From Liolophura sinensis (lineage: Eukaryota; Mollusca; Polyplacophora; Chitonida; Chitonidae), in NCBI RefSeq assembly GCF_032854445.1, contig NC_088300.1, positions 10,874,191-10,938,190 of the forward strand: a stretch of DNA of 64,000 bases, read 5' to 3'. Shown here piece after piece: positions 1 to 10,569 of this stretch. The translations under genes were made by a program, and so were the position numbers. The stretch's first letter is position 1. Every line of letters starts with the position of its first letter. The notes under the pieces are model-generated. The model was not told the origin of the DNA. It was given only the letters and a program-made list of their open reading frames with translations, and did no database searches.

Positions 1-904
1 AGAAGTACCAGAAGATAAGTCTGGGGTGTAGAGGCGCTGGGCTTACCATCGTAACGGCGAGTTAAGCCTACTGGACGCGGGCAGAAGCACGTGTGTGTTT
101 CAGCTACGAACTACGTGAGACTATGAGAGACGACGTTGCAGACGTGACGTCTGACCCCACGGTCCATGACCCACAATCCTCGATCGTATCAGAAACTCAC
201 TGCCCGAACTAACACCAAGGTAATGAACATAACCATTGCTGGCAATACATCCTCTAAAATATGTAAACAAATAGCCTACTTACAGTGCATGACAAAAGTC
301 GTTTTCTAACATAACCATTCCTTAGATGTGTCTTAAAAGAAAAGTTTTACTTTAAAATTTCTCTTGCAACAGTTAGTGTAAAGCTTTATGGGTACCTCTC
401 CCCACGTAAAGTAATGCGAGCCAGTTTTCTCCTCTATGGTTCATTCGTACATTTGAGATGACGATTTGTGGACTAACTAATAGCTTAGTACTCCCATGTT
501 ATGGGCAGGGAATGGTACGGCATTGTGTTGCATTGAGTCTGTATTTGTGTGTGCGGACAGAGTACATACAGGAATCATCCGCTTACTCGCTCAGCATTTA
601 TCATCTTATCATTTATCAACATGTTTACAGTTCACCGGTATGTCATGTTATATAAACACGTGATCTTCTGTTACCAATTTCCTTAATTCTATGTGGCACA
701 AAAAATTCTATTACGTCATCTTATTATTACACAAGCTACGTCTAAAATATGTGCGGGTAAACAGAAAGCATGGAAAATAAACGTATTGATCAATAATAGA
801 CCTATGCCCTAATCGTGCTAAGGGACACATTCCATTCACTCCAACAAGTCAGATTAAGGCTATAAGGCTGAACACAGGTGTGATCAATAATCAGTCAGGC
901 GCAA
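1..904. other. no gene recognised
   Basis: AT-leaning sequence with only short open frames and no splice-flanked frame or RNA gene that I can defend. Bases about 80-165 contain 'actacgtgagactatgag', which recurs at about 5180 (see the dispersed repeat entry). Confidence 0.5.
80..165 (+). repeat. dispersed repeat, copy 1
   Basis: This stretch resembles 5165-5245: both have 'actacgtgagactatgag' followed by a similar run ending in 'tgacgtctg'. The sequence just before the second copy (5105-5160, 'acatgaaagttgtat') also recurs at 1246-1300. The three pieces suggest an old interspersed element that has been broken up. I do not recognise the family. Confidence 0.45.
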
Positions 905-1230
905 GGGTCGGGTACCTGAACAGGTGAGTTGGTTTGACTCGGGCTCTTCACAGTATACGTTATCATGTCGTGAAGTTTCTCGGGCACCTGGACAGGGGAG
1001 TTGGGTTGACTCAGGGTCTTCGCAATATATCATGTCGTCCAGTTTGTCGGGTAACTGGGCAAGGGAGTTGGTTTCACCCAGGCTCTTCACAATATACTTT
1101 ATCGTGTCGTTAAGTTTGTCGGGTACCTGGACAGGTGAGTTGGGTTAACAAAGGCTCTTCGCAATATACCTTATCGTGTCATGTACCTAGGCAGGTGAGT
1201 TAGTTTCACCTAGGCTCTTCACGAGTACAC
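905..1230. repeat. degenerate tandem repeat, about 72-bp unit, 4.5 copies
   Basis: Units begin near 909, 981, 1048, 1120 and 1181, so spacing is 61 to 72 bp. The shared core is 'gggtacctggacaggtgagt' followed by 'tgggtt...ggctcttc.caatatac'. The open frames on both strands here follow from the repeat and are not read as genes. Several units contain a match to a 5' splice-site consensus. Confidence 0.85.
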
Positions 1231-1898
<668 letters not shown>

Positions 1899-1947
1899 AA
1901 ATGTACAAAAAGTACAAAATGATTTCAGTTTTCACAAATAAACACCA

Positions 1948-2352
1948 AAGCCCAGATGTTCGAAAGTGTATTAGCTAATAAATTTTTAACGACCTCAGCA
2001 TTCAATGCAGTTCTCCAAAGTCAAATCATAACAGTAGAGGTTTTAATTCATATTTAATATAATGTTACACAATTTTTTTAGGCAAAATTGTAGAAAATTG
2101 AAGTCTTAGCTTAAACTTATATCTGTGATTAAGTCTTAAACCTGTTTTGAACAAGCAGGCCCAGTTGTTCAAAGGTGTATTAGCAGTTAAGCCTGTATTA
2201 ACTTTATAGTCTGAACTAAAGTGTCATTACTTGCGTATTAGGCCAAGACTGGTATTGAGATTTAAGCCTGGCTTTTAATACACTTTTGAACAACCGACAG
2301 AGGACTTAATACCGGATTTAACTTTATGCCAATGCACTTTTAAACAACCGGG
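1948..2352. mobile_element. nested foldback (MITE-like) elements with GTTGTTCAAA ends
   Basis: Two mirrored pairs of arms are visible. The outer pair is 'cccagatgttcgaaagtgta' near 1950 and, inverted, 'aatgcacttttaaacaaccg' near 2331. The inner pair is 'cccagttgttcaaaggtgta' near 2160 and, inverted, 'taatacacttttgaacaacc' near 2276. The inner element is about 138 bp. No transposase frame is present, so both would be non-autonomous. The order outer-inner-inner-outer suggests that one copy inserted into another of the same family. Confidence 0.65.
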
Positions 2353-2883
2353 TGCAAACATTTTTATACATTTGAACAACTGCTCACAAAAAAATCCGCA
2401 ATGTAGCAGGAAAATGTGATTAATGTTCAGTGATCAATTAGCCCTGTCAAATCACTAATGCCCTGCTGTAGTGAAGTATATAAACATGCATGCATGTATA
2501 TGTATAGCTCTGATACATGCCAAATGCAGTACTCAGCCACACAACAATATCCAGCTAAGTCCAGCTATCCTCTATGACACAGTGCTCTATGATGGCCAAC
2601 TTTATATACTCCTTTAATATTTACTTGGGATTTCGCCGTACCTATGAATACTGCATATCTGTAACAACTATTTTGCTCAGTAATAAGCATGGGTATGCAA
2701 TAACAACAAAGCACACCAATAAATATATAATGCTTTGTTACAAACTTTGATCAGTAAAAAAAATAGTGTTTTTCATATATAAATAGTGTTCAGCAAATAT
2801 CACATGATAAATTGTGACCAATGAGAAGTAGTACTTAGTATTGGTGAAATGTGATAAATGGTGCTGTGGAATAGAAAGTATCG
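2353..2883. other. no gene; decayed edge of the following satellite
   Basis: No gene is seen. From about 2800, fragments such as 'agtagtactta..attggtgaaatg' and 'ttagtgatcag' look like decayed units of the 68-bp satellite that starts in recognisable form at 2884. Confidence 0.45.
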
Positions 2884-4535
2884 TGTGACAGTTAGTGATC
2901 AGTAATACCGTGTCGTATGATGATGATTGGTCAGCAATAAATGAGGTCATGTTGTACAATTAGTGATCAGTAATGCAGTGTCGTAGGATGATGAGTGGTC
3001 AGCAATAAATGGTGTTGTGTTGTACAATTAGTGATCAGTAATAGTGTCGTATGATGATGAGTAGTCAGCAATAAATGGTGTCGTGTTGTACAGTTAGTGA
3101 TCAGTAATACAGTCTCGTATGATGATGAGTGGTCAGCAATAAATGGTGTTGTGTTGTACAATTAGTGATCAGTAATAGTGTCGTATGATGATGAGTAGTC
3201 AGCAATAAATGGTGCCATGTTGTAGAATTAGTGATCAGTAATGCAGTGTCGTATGATGATGAGTGGTGAGCAATAAATGGTGTCGTGTTGTACAATTAGT
3301 GATCAGTAATACAGTGTCGTATGATGATGAGTAGTCAGCAATAAATGGTGTCGTGTTGTACAATTAGTGATCAGTAATACAGTGTCGTATGATGATGAGT
3401 GGTGAGCAATAAATGGTGTCATGTTGTAGAATTAGTGATCAGTAATACAGTGTCGTATGATGATGAGTAGTCAGCAATAAATGGTGTCATGTTGTACAAT
3501 TAGTGATCAGTAATGCAGTGTCGTATGATGATGAGTGGTGAGCAATAAATGGTGTCATGTTGTACAGTTAGTGATCAGTAATACAGTCTCGTATGATGAT
3601 GAGTGGTCAGCAATAAATGGTGTCATGTTGTACAATTAATGATGAGTAATACAGTCTCGTATGATGATGAGTAGTCAGCAATAAATGGTGCCATGTTGTA
3701 GAATTAGTGATCAGTAATACAGTGTCGTATGATGATGAGTGGTGAGCAATAAATGGTGTTGTGTTGTAGAATTAGTGATCAGTAATACAGTGTCGTATGA
3801 TGATGAGTGGTGAGCAATAAATGGTGTCGTGTTGTACAATTAGTGATCAGTAATACAGTGTCGTATGATGATGAGTGGTGAGCAATAAATGGTGTTGTGT
3901 TGTAGAATTAGTGATCAGTAATACAGTGTCGTAGGATGATGAGTGGTCAGCAATAAATGGTGTCGTGTTGTACAATTAGTGATCAGTAATACAGTGTCGT
4001 ATGATGATGAGTGGTGAGCAATAAATGGTGTCGTGTTGTAGAATTAGTGATCAGTAATGCAGTGTCGTATGATGATGAGTGGTGAGCAATAAATGGTGTC
4101 GTGTTGTACAATTAGTGATCAGTAATACAGTGTCGTATGATGATGAGTAGTCAGCAATAAATGGTGTCGTGTTGTACAATTAGTGATCAGTAATACAGTG
4201 TCGTATGATGATGAGTGGTGAGCAATAAATGGTGTCGTGTTGTACAATTAGTGATCAGTAATACAGTGTCGTATGATGATGAGTGGTGAGCAATAAATGG
4301 TGTCATGTTGTACAATTAGTGATCAGTAATACAGTGTCGTATGATGATGAGTGGTGAGCAATAAATGGTGTTGTGTTGTAGAATTAGTGATCAGTAATAC
4401 AGTGTCGTATGATGATGAGTGGTGAGCAATAAATGGTGTCATGTTGTACAATTAATGATCAGTAATACAGTGTCGTATGATGATGAGTAGTCAGCAATAA
4501 ATGGTGCCATGTTGTAGAATTAGTGATCAGAAATA
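2884..4535. repeat. 68-bp satellite array, about 23-24 copies
   Basis: The unit runs 'ttagtgatcagtaatacagt' then 'gtcgtatgatgatgag', 'tggtgagcaataaatggtg' and 'tcgtgttgtacaa'. Most units are 68 bp; a few near 3022 and 3155 lack three bases. Subtypes differ at 'gtagtcagc', 'gtggtcagc' and 'gtggtgagc', at 'acagtg' versus 'gcagtg', and at 'gtacaa' versus 'gtagaa'. Every unit carries AATAAA on the plus strand. The three overlapping minus-strand frames read His/Thr-rich repeats and are products of the array. Confidence 0.97.
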
Positions 4536-4546
4536 CATACATGTGC

Positions 4547-4841
4547 TCTAAAGTAATAACTGCGCCCTCTGTGGTTCAGTTGGTTAGCGCGTTAGCGCAG
4601 CGTAATGACTCAAAAGCCTGTCAGCAATGCGGTAGCTGAGTTCAAGTCCAGCTCCTGCTGGCTCCCTCTCCGGCCGTACGTGGGAAGGTCTTCCAGCAAC
4701 ATGCAGCTGGTCGTGGGTCTTCCCCGGGCTCTGCCCGGTTTCCTTCCACCATAATGCTGGCCGCCGTCGTATAAGTGAAATATTCATGAGTTCGGTGTAA
4801 AACACCAATCAAATAATAAAATAAATAAATCTAAAGTTATA
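4547..4841 (+). mobile_element. tRNA-derived SINE, full length, with target-site duplication
   Basis: The element spans about 4559-4829. Its head has a Pol III A-box-like 'tggttcagttggttagcg' and B-box-like 'gagttcaagtcc', followed by a body ('ggaaggtcttccagcaac', 'aagtgaaatattcatgag') and the tail 'caccaatcaaataataaa'. It is flanked by 'tctaaagtaata' (4547-4558) and 'tctaaagttata' (4830-4841), a 12-bp duplication with one mismatch. It sits directly after the 68-bp satellite. I name it only as a mollusc-type tRNA SINE. Confidence 0.92.
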
Positions 4842-5403
4842 CAAAGATGTTCTGTACACAGAGAAGCAGCTATACAACGGGTGCAAGTGTACGGGCGATA
4901 TGTTGGCTTGTTCCCTACGAAGGTATATTCTGTGACGAAACCAAAGTGTATTACACACATGCTTCTCTGAAGGTGCTTCTATCTATGAAGATGATAGATA
5001 ATCTAAGAAGCTTAGAAAGCTCGTCAAGAAAGTTTGTGCCATTTAATAAGTAACGATTAACCCCCGTCACAGAGGAGAACAATGGGTGTGTAATATCTGG
5101 TGTCAAACACGCATTACATGAAAGTTGTATTAAATGAGAAAAGATGCAATAAAGCTTAACCAGCCTGTATGTCGTTACGCACTACGTGAGACTATGAGCA
5201 ACGACATTGCAGACCTGACGTCTGGCATCACGCTGAAAATTGTTAGACGGGGTCAAACTTTTATAGTAACTCGCGTGATTTTTAATATCCATCTACTAAA
5301 ACAGTGTTTATTTTACCCAACTTGGGGCCGATTCCACTGAACCATTTCTGACCTCAGTCAGCATTTAAAACTTCGTTACAAAGCTTAGTTTTTGTTACTG
5401 GTA
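4842..5403. other. no gene recognised; dispersed repeat copy
   Basis: Two short plus-strand open frames (4847-5053 and 5134-5340) have no recognisable domain. Bases 5105-5250 resemble 1246-1300 followed by 80-165, that is, two pieces found apart elsewhere are joined here. Confidence 0.45.
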
Positions 5404-5605
5404 CATTTGTCTTAATTTATTTATTTGATTGGTGTTTTACGCCGTACTGAAGAAAATTTCACTTGTACGACGGCGGGCAGCATTTTGGTGGGAGGAAACC
5501 TGGCAGAACCGGGGGAAACGCACGACCATCCTCAGGGTGCTGCAAGACCTTCTCACATCTGGGAGGAAGCCAGCATGAGCTGGACTTGAACTCCATTTGT
5601 CTTAA
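5404..5605 (-). mobile_element. SINE, 5'-truncated at the B box, with perfect 12-bp TSD
   Basis: Read on the minus strand, the element starts at 'gagttcaagtccagctc' (about 5593) and ends with the A/T-rich tail at 5413-5420. The repeat 'catttgtcttaa' occurs at 5404-5415 and 5594-5605, so the truncation happened at insertion and not by later deletion. The A-box half of the tRNA head is absent, so this copy has no complete internal Pol III promoter. Confidence 0.92.
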
Positions 5606-5644
5606 GATAAAATTTGTGAGGTGATGAAAACTATAATTGACAGG

Positions 5645-5661
5645 ACACCCCCCCCCCCCCC
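5645..5661. repeat. poly(C) tract
   Basis: A run of C residues directly after the SINE flank. Similar G or C runs occur at about 10778-10791, 14660-14673, 32940-32953 and 46897-46909. Confidence 0.95.
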
Positions 5662-5789
5662 ACGCGCTCCCCAAAAGATTTAAAATCGTATTTCAAATTT
5701 TGTCTGTAATGTCTTTGTTGAATCGGCCCTTGATTACAGGTGATTGAGGCTGTATGTATATCTGTATTGAGCCATTCTCGTGTTTTCCT

Positions 5790-6055
5790 GGCTTCCCAGT
5801 GTGCTACATCTTCACGCGAACAACGTCTCCACGTTTTCGTGATTTTCAGATGTATTACATCTTCTCAAGAGCGACGTCTCCACATCTTCGTGATCTCAAG
5901 TGTATTACATCTTCTCACGAACAACGTCTCCACATTTAGGTGGCTCTCAAGTGCATTGCATATTTATATTCTCATGAGCAGCGCTTCTCTACGTTTTTGT
6001 GGCTATCAAGAGTATTACATATTTTTTTAGACAACGTCACGACGCTTTCGTGGCA
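5790..6055. repeat. degenerate ~60-bp tandem repeat, about 4-5 copies
   Basis: Units share 'tgtattacatcttctca', 'acaacgtctccac' and 'tttcgtg'. They are strongly diverged at the right-hand end. The overlapping open frames at 5740-6030 and 5754-5939 follow the repeat. Confidence 0.8.
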
Positions 6056-6430
6056 CAGCAATTCGCTGCTTGAAGAATCAGTGTAAAGATCAATACGGCC
6101 TTGCATAGCCGTTTCCATGATAATGCTTGAGCATGATCTGACGGACTATTTAACTAACGTTGCTAGATTTACAATTAGATGTATCCCTATTTAATCGGGG
6201 GTATAATGGTGAAACCAAACATGTGCCTGTATTCCCAGCCTGTATACGATTCACGGCATGCTGATCCGAGGGTTGGGGCAGTCTTTTTTGGTGACAATTA
6301 GGGCCACCACAGAGTTCAGGATGGCCATTGGAATCATCTAGGTTATAACATCACTTTAGCTGTGTTTAAAACTGTGTAAGAGAGGTCATGTTTGTCTGGA
6401 AACAAATAACTCACGTATGTTTCCCTGAAC
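6056..6430. other. no gene recognised
   Basis: Unique sequence with no open frame of note. Confidence 0.5.
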
Positions 6431-6439
6431 ACTTCTATG

Positions 6440-6750
6440 CTATACACGTATGATACCCGGAACACCTACATGAAATACGCGTATGATACCCGGAAGGACT
6501 GACATGCTGTACACGTATGATACCGGGAACACTTACATGCTATAAACGTATGATTCCCGGAATAATTAAATTCTATACGTGCATGATATCCGAAACACTT
6601 ACATGCTGTACACGTATGATACCGGGAACACTTACATGCTATAAACGTATGATTCCCGGAATAATTAAATTCTATACGTGCATGATATCCGAAACACTTA
6701 CATGCTGTACACGTATGATACCTGTAACAGTTACACGCTGTATACATATA
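6440..6750. repeat. 33-bp repeat organised in a 99-bp higher-order unit
   Basis: A basic unit of about 33 bp ('acacgtatgataccgggaac' and variants) forms a three-part unit of exactly 99 bp: 'acatgctgtacacgtatgat' starts at 6502, 6601 and 6700. Because 99 is divisible by three, both strands stay open (119 and 116 residues). These Cys/Tyr/Thr-rich frames are best explained by the repeat. Confidence 0.92.
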
Positions 6751-8299
6751 ACTGCAGGAGTTGCTCAGTGTTTGACCGATGATATAACAGCAAGTTGTAA
6801 TGAAGTAACTCCTAATTTTGCGCAATATAGTACCAAAACCGATATTCTGTCAGTGTTCGACAGGTGATGTAACAGTAACTGTAACAGTGTAATAAAAAAA
6901 AACGATAATATGCAGATTGAAACTTACCTGTTTCATGCAAAAAACCCGACATCTCGCCACAGAGACATTCCTCTCAGACCCAACGGTAGGTCCAGTGAAA
7001 ACACAAATGTATAGGGTAATACTGACACATAAAGAGGGAGCGGTTAAGTAGGCTTTAGTCCTCATCGTAGTACTCCAGGAAGGACTAAGAATGTAACAGC
7101 CCGCCCGACCCCGCGATCAAAGTGCCCCTCTACCAGGGACGTATAAGACACTTTCTCCACGCTTTTCCAACACGCAACAGTAATATCCAAACATTAGAGA
7201 ATGGTTTCTCGATAAATCTTTGGGGGGAAATGGAATTCAATTTTTGTGCCTTTGCACTTTGGTGGACTTCAGTTTAACTTAATTACGCTCCTCTATGCGG
7301 TTTTCTCATAGCCTGTAAGGGAGGCGGTAGAAAGCCTGTTGATGCAGCGCCAGTTACTGAGCGTCTGATCTCCGGCATCCACACGCAGTCACTGAACCTG
7401 GTGCGAGGCATCTCATTCGTGGCAAGCTGCTGCCTCTAACTGCTGGCTGCTCCCCGCATCTCGAGTCCTCCTATGGCTGTACGCCACACGGCCGACACGG
7501 ACGGCCCGGCTCTATCTTAAGCTACCCCCCTCCCCCTCTCTCTGCCACACCGTACCCTTCCCGTACCGTACAGAGAACAGGGAGAAACTCGCTTAGATCT
7601 ATTCATTACTACAAGGCTAGGGCGCCCGAAGTAGAAATAATAGCTCTATGTTGCAACCATTCTTGATGGCGTGAGGGTGTAACTGATGACGAGAGAGGAC
7701 TAGATTTGTACGTGGGGCTATGGTGAAGGGCTGAGGGCAGGATGGGGAAGGGACACTGACTAGAATCCTAGAGTCTAATAGTCACGCCTTACATAGTGAT
7801 ACTAAGGGGTGATAGCTCGGTTATTGTCTTATACTGTCAAATAGATTAACAGAGCTTCACATCAAACGACGAACGTCGTTGTGTTTTTGAATATGGCTGT
7901 TGGTATCATGATCAGCTGGTGGCTGATATAGTGGATTATGTGTTCTAACAGGACATCTGCTGGATATAAAGATGGAAAAAAGATAGTGTGAGAGAATGAC
8001 GAGGTGACAGATTGACAGCAATACAGGCACGAGTGTCAAACCTCATTTTAAAAATATAAATTTTAAATTGCAGGTGCAAACTGTATCCCCTAAAGCAATA
8101 GAACTGTAACATGCTACGCAGTTGTTTATAATGAATTCAGACACAGAGGACGTCACTTCCATTGGTCTAGCGCCCATGAACAATTCTATTATACGTCGGT
8201 GTTTTCCACCGTAAACATGGTTGGACATTAACGCGTCTGAAATGAAAAAGACAGACAACCTGTCAATGAGTCATAAACGCATTAAACATTAAACTGGTC
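6751..8299. other. no gene recognised; GC-rich patch near 7330-7580
   Basis: No open frame with a recognisable domain. The part from about 7320 to 7580 is clearly richer in G+C and CpG than its surroundings ('cggccgacacggacggcccg') and ends in a pyrimidine-rich stretch. It could be a small CpG island or an exon remnant; nothing in the sequence decides. Confidence 0.4.
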
Positions 8300-8388
8300 A
8301 AACGTCCACACGAGGGTCGTCGGTCGACGTGTATGTCCTAGCCACGGAAAAGCAAGCACCTTAACCACACAGCCACAACTCGTCCGCT
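8300..8388 (-). repeat. tRNA-like SINE head or tRNA pseudogene
   Basis: On the minus strand 'tggctgtgtggttaaggtgc' matches the A-box and D-arm form of class II (Ser/Leu) tRNAs. A weak B-box-like stretch ('gaccgacgaccc') follows about 45 bases later. The cloverleaf cannot be completed, so this is not a working tRNA gene. A similar head lies at 55246-55330. Confidence 0.4.
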
Positions 8389-8457
8389 TTTCTGAGTGAT
8401 GTGTGCTGCGTGTGTATTCAATTGTCTGTCGTGCATGTCAAATAATTATGTAGACAT

Positions 8458-8850
8458 TTAAAGTAAGTACAACCGAAATGAGGCGCCTCGTTCTAAATTT
8501 AAACTCTCCACATAACTTACGACACTAAAACGATCAACACGGACTAGGTAAAGATCAATATTTCTTAAGTAATAAATACTATCTGAACTTGACATATAAT
8601 GAAAGTTAAGCTTACGATGGTTCGAAATCTTTTCGAGGCGAGGAACTGAGGCTAAAATTAGGCTAGATACCTGCAGCTTTGAGTAAGTGTAAAATGGACT
8701 ACTTTTTAAAAATATCTTCATCTTTACTTGACCACTAACGTTTACAGAGACACACCCTGCCTGCTGTTGTAAAAAATCTGTGAGAATTTGCCGCATGATA
8801 TCAAAATGGAACCCTTTATACTTCATGTATGTGATCAAATCACAACTCAA
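8458..8850 (-). CDS. uncertain 130-residue open frame
   Basis: A single open frame in AT-rich, non-repetitive DNA. It is rich in Ser, Leu and Tyr, with no signal peptide, transmembrane segment or motif that I recognise, and its first codon is TTG, not ATG. A frame of this length is not surprising by chance in 64 kb read in six frames. It is recorded only because it is one of the longest frames outside a repeat. It could equally be part of an exon or nothing. Confidence 0.12.
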   Translation of the reverse strand: MSCDLITYMKYKGFHFDIMRQILTDFLQQQAGCVSVNVSGQVKMKIFLKSSPFYTYSKLQVSSLILASVPRLEKISNHRKLNFHYMSSSDSIYYLRNIDLYLVRVDRFSVVSYVESLNLERGASFRLYLL

Positions 8851-8970
8851 TTCAACTTTCCTTACGCTCTCCTTACACGCTTTCCCTATACGCTTTCCAT
8901 ATATGCTTTCCCTATCAGCCAGCAGTTGTCAAGACCGCCCAATCACGTCTAAGTGATTCTTAACATCGTG

Positions 8971-9786
8971 AAATCGTTTGGTCACATCGTTTAGTGCCTT
9001 CCTGTCATCACCGTGTGCCAGCCTCCAAAGGGTTCATGCCATCTTCAGGTTATGTTACGATGACACGATGGTACGATAATGACATTTAACCGTTTGGTCA
9101 CATCGTTTAGTGCCTTCCTGCCATCACCGTGTGCCAGCCTCCAAAGGGTTCATGCCATCTTCAGGTTATGTTACGATGACACGATGGTACGATAATGACA
9201 TTTAACCGTTTGGTCACATCGTTTAGTGGCTTCCTGCCATCACCGTGTGCCAGCCTCCAAAGGGTTCATGCCATCTTCAGGTCATGTTACGATGACACGA
9301 TGGTACGATAATGACATTTAACCGTTTGGTCACATCGTTTAGTGGCTTCCTGCCATCACCGAGTGCCAGCCTCCAAAGGGTTCATGCCATCTTCAGGTTA
9401 TGTTACGATGACACGATGGCACGATAATGACATTTAACCGTTTGGTCACATCGTTTAGTGCCTTCCTGCCATCACCGTGTGCCAGCCTCCAAAGGGTTCA
9501 TGCCATCTTCAGGTCATGTTACGATGACACGATGGTACGATAATGACATTTAACCGTTTGGTCACATCGTTTAGTGGCTTCCTGCCATCACCGAGTGCCA
9601 GCCTCCCAAGGGTTCATGCCATCTTCAGGTCATGTTACGATGACACGATGGTACGATAATGACTTTTAACCGTTTGGTCACATCGTTTAGTGGCTTCCTG
9701 CCATCACCGTGTGCCAGCCTCCAATGGGTTCATGCCATCTTCAGGCTATGTTACGATGACACAATGGTACGATAATGACATTTAAC
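8971..9786. repeat. 116-bp satellite array, 7 copies
   Basis: Unit boundaries ('accgtttggtcacatcg') repeat at 116-bp intervals: the shared C lies at 9090, 9206, 9322, 9438, 9554 and 9670, and the array ends at 9786. Copies are very similar, with single-base variants such as 'gtgccttcc' versus 'gtggcttcc' and 'aggttatg' versus 'aggtcatg'. The high identity suggests recent expansion or homogenisation. There is no long open frame. Confidence 0.97.
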
Positions 9787-10569
9787 CGGCTGATAGCTTC
9801 ATTCATTAGTCTGAATTACAATAACATATATTAACCCCTTAGAAACACTTAATATCACCAGCCCTTATTGTACTGAGTCGACTCGAACTATGATAGCATA
9901 GACCCTTCTTCGGGAACTCTTAATGTAGAGTCGGCGAGAGGATGTAGAGACAGGATGCAATGTGTGCTGCTCTGTCCACGGTAAGGCATGCTGAACGTTA
10001 CACAGTTGTATAGAGTGATGAAAACCCGTAGAAAATTAATCTACAGATAAAAAGAGTCTGATAACTACTTTTTACTTGATTTATATTACAGTAAGAATCA
10101 GTCAGTTCGTTACACTGAAGAGACTAAGAAATGAAGCTGTGATCGTTAGAGTGAGGGTTCAATAGGAGGGCATGTTGACAGCTACGTGATCTGTCCAATC
10201 AGATTTCCGCACGTTGTCTAGTTAGAGACGTGCACGAACAGCTGCAATGATTGCGCACAGGACTGTAACTTTAATGACTACGACGAGGATTTTAATTTAG
10301 TCAACAGGTGATGCTGACTTTGATTGACATCTGGCAAGACAACATTGAATAGGGTCATAACAATTCCCCAAATGAGAGTGCTGAGTGCCTGTTCACCACA
10401 CTGTGTGATAGTCACGTGGTTACGTAATCCTACCGTCTGTGTGGATTGTGAGATGCTACAGTGTATGTACAGACTACCCCGTACCTCTTGTTAGCGACAG
10501 TCACCAATGGACTTGTGCTTGATTCTTTCTGACTTCTTCAAAACTGCCAACTGCTTTGTGTGTATTTTC
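9787..10569. other. no gene recognised
   Basis: Unique sequence. Nothing is identified on either strand. Confidence 0.5.

Noticed and set aside
2884-4535. CRISPR array
   Set aside because: The units are contiguous 68-bp repeats without unique spacers, in an animal-type genome. The same holds for the 116-, 53- and 51-bp arrays.
4563-4640. Functional tRNA genes at the SINE heads
   Set aside because: The heads keep A- and B-box-like sequences but no full cloverleaf, and each is fused to the SINE body.
6466-6867. Overlapping frames of 119 and 116 residues on opposite strands
   Set aside because: Both follow from the 99-bp repeat, whose length is divisible by three.
7320-7580. CpG island with promoter
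   Set aside because: GC-rich and CpG-containing, but short, and no first exon or core promoter element can be tied to it.
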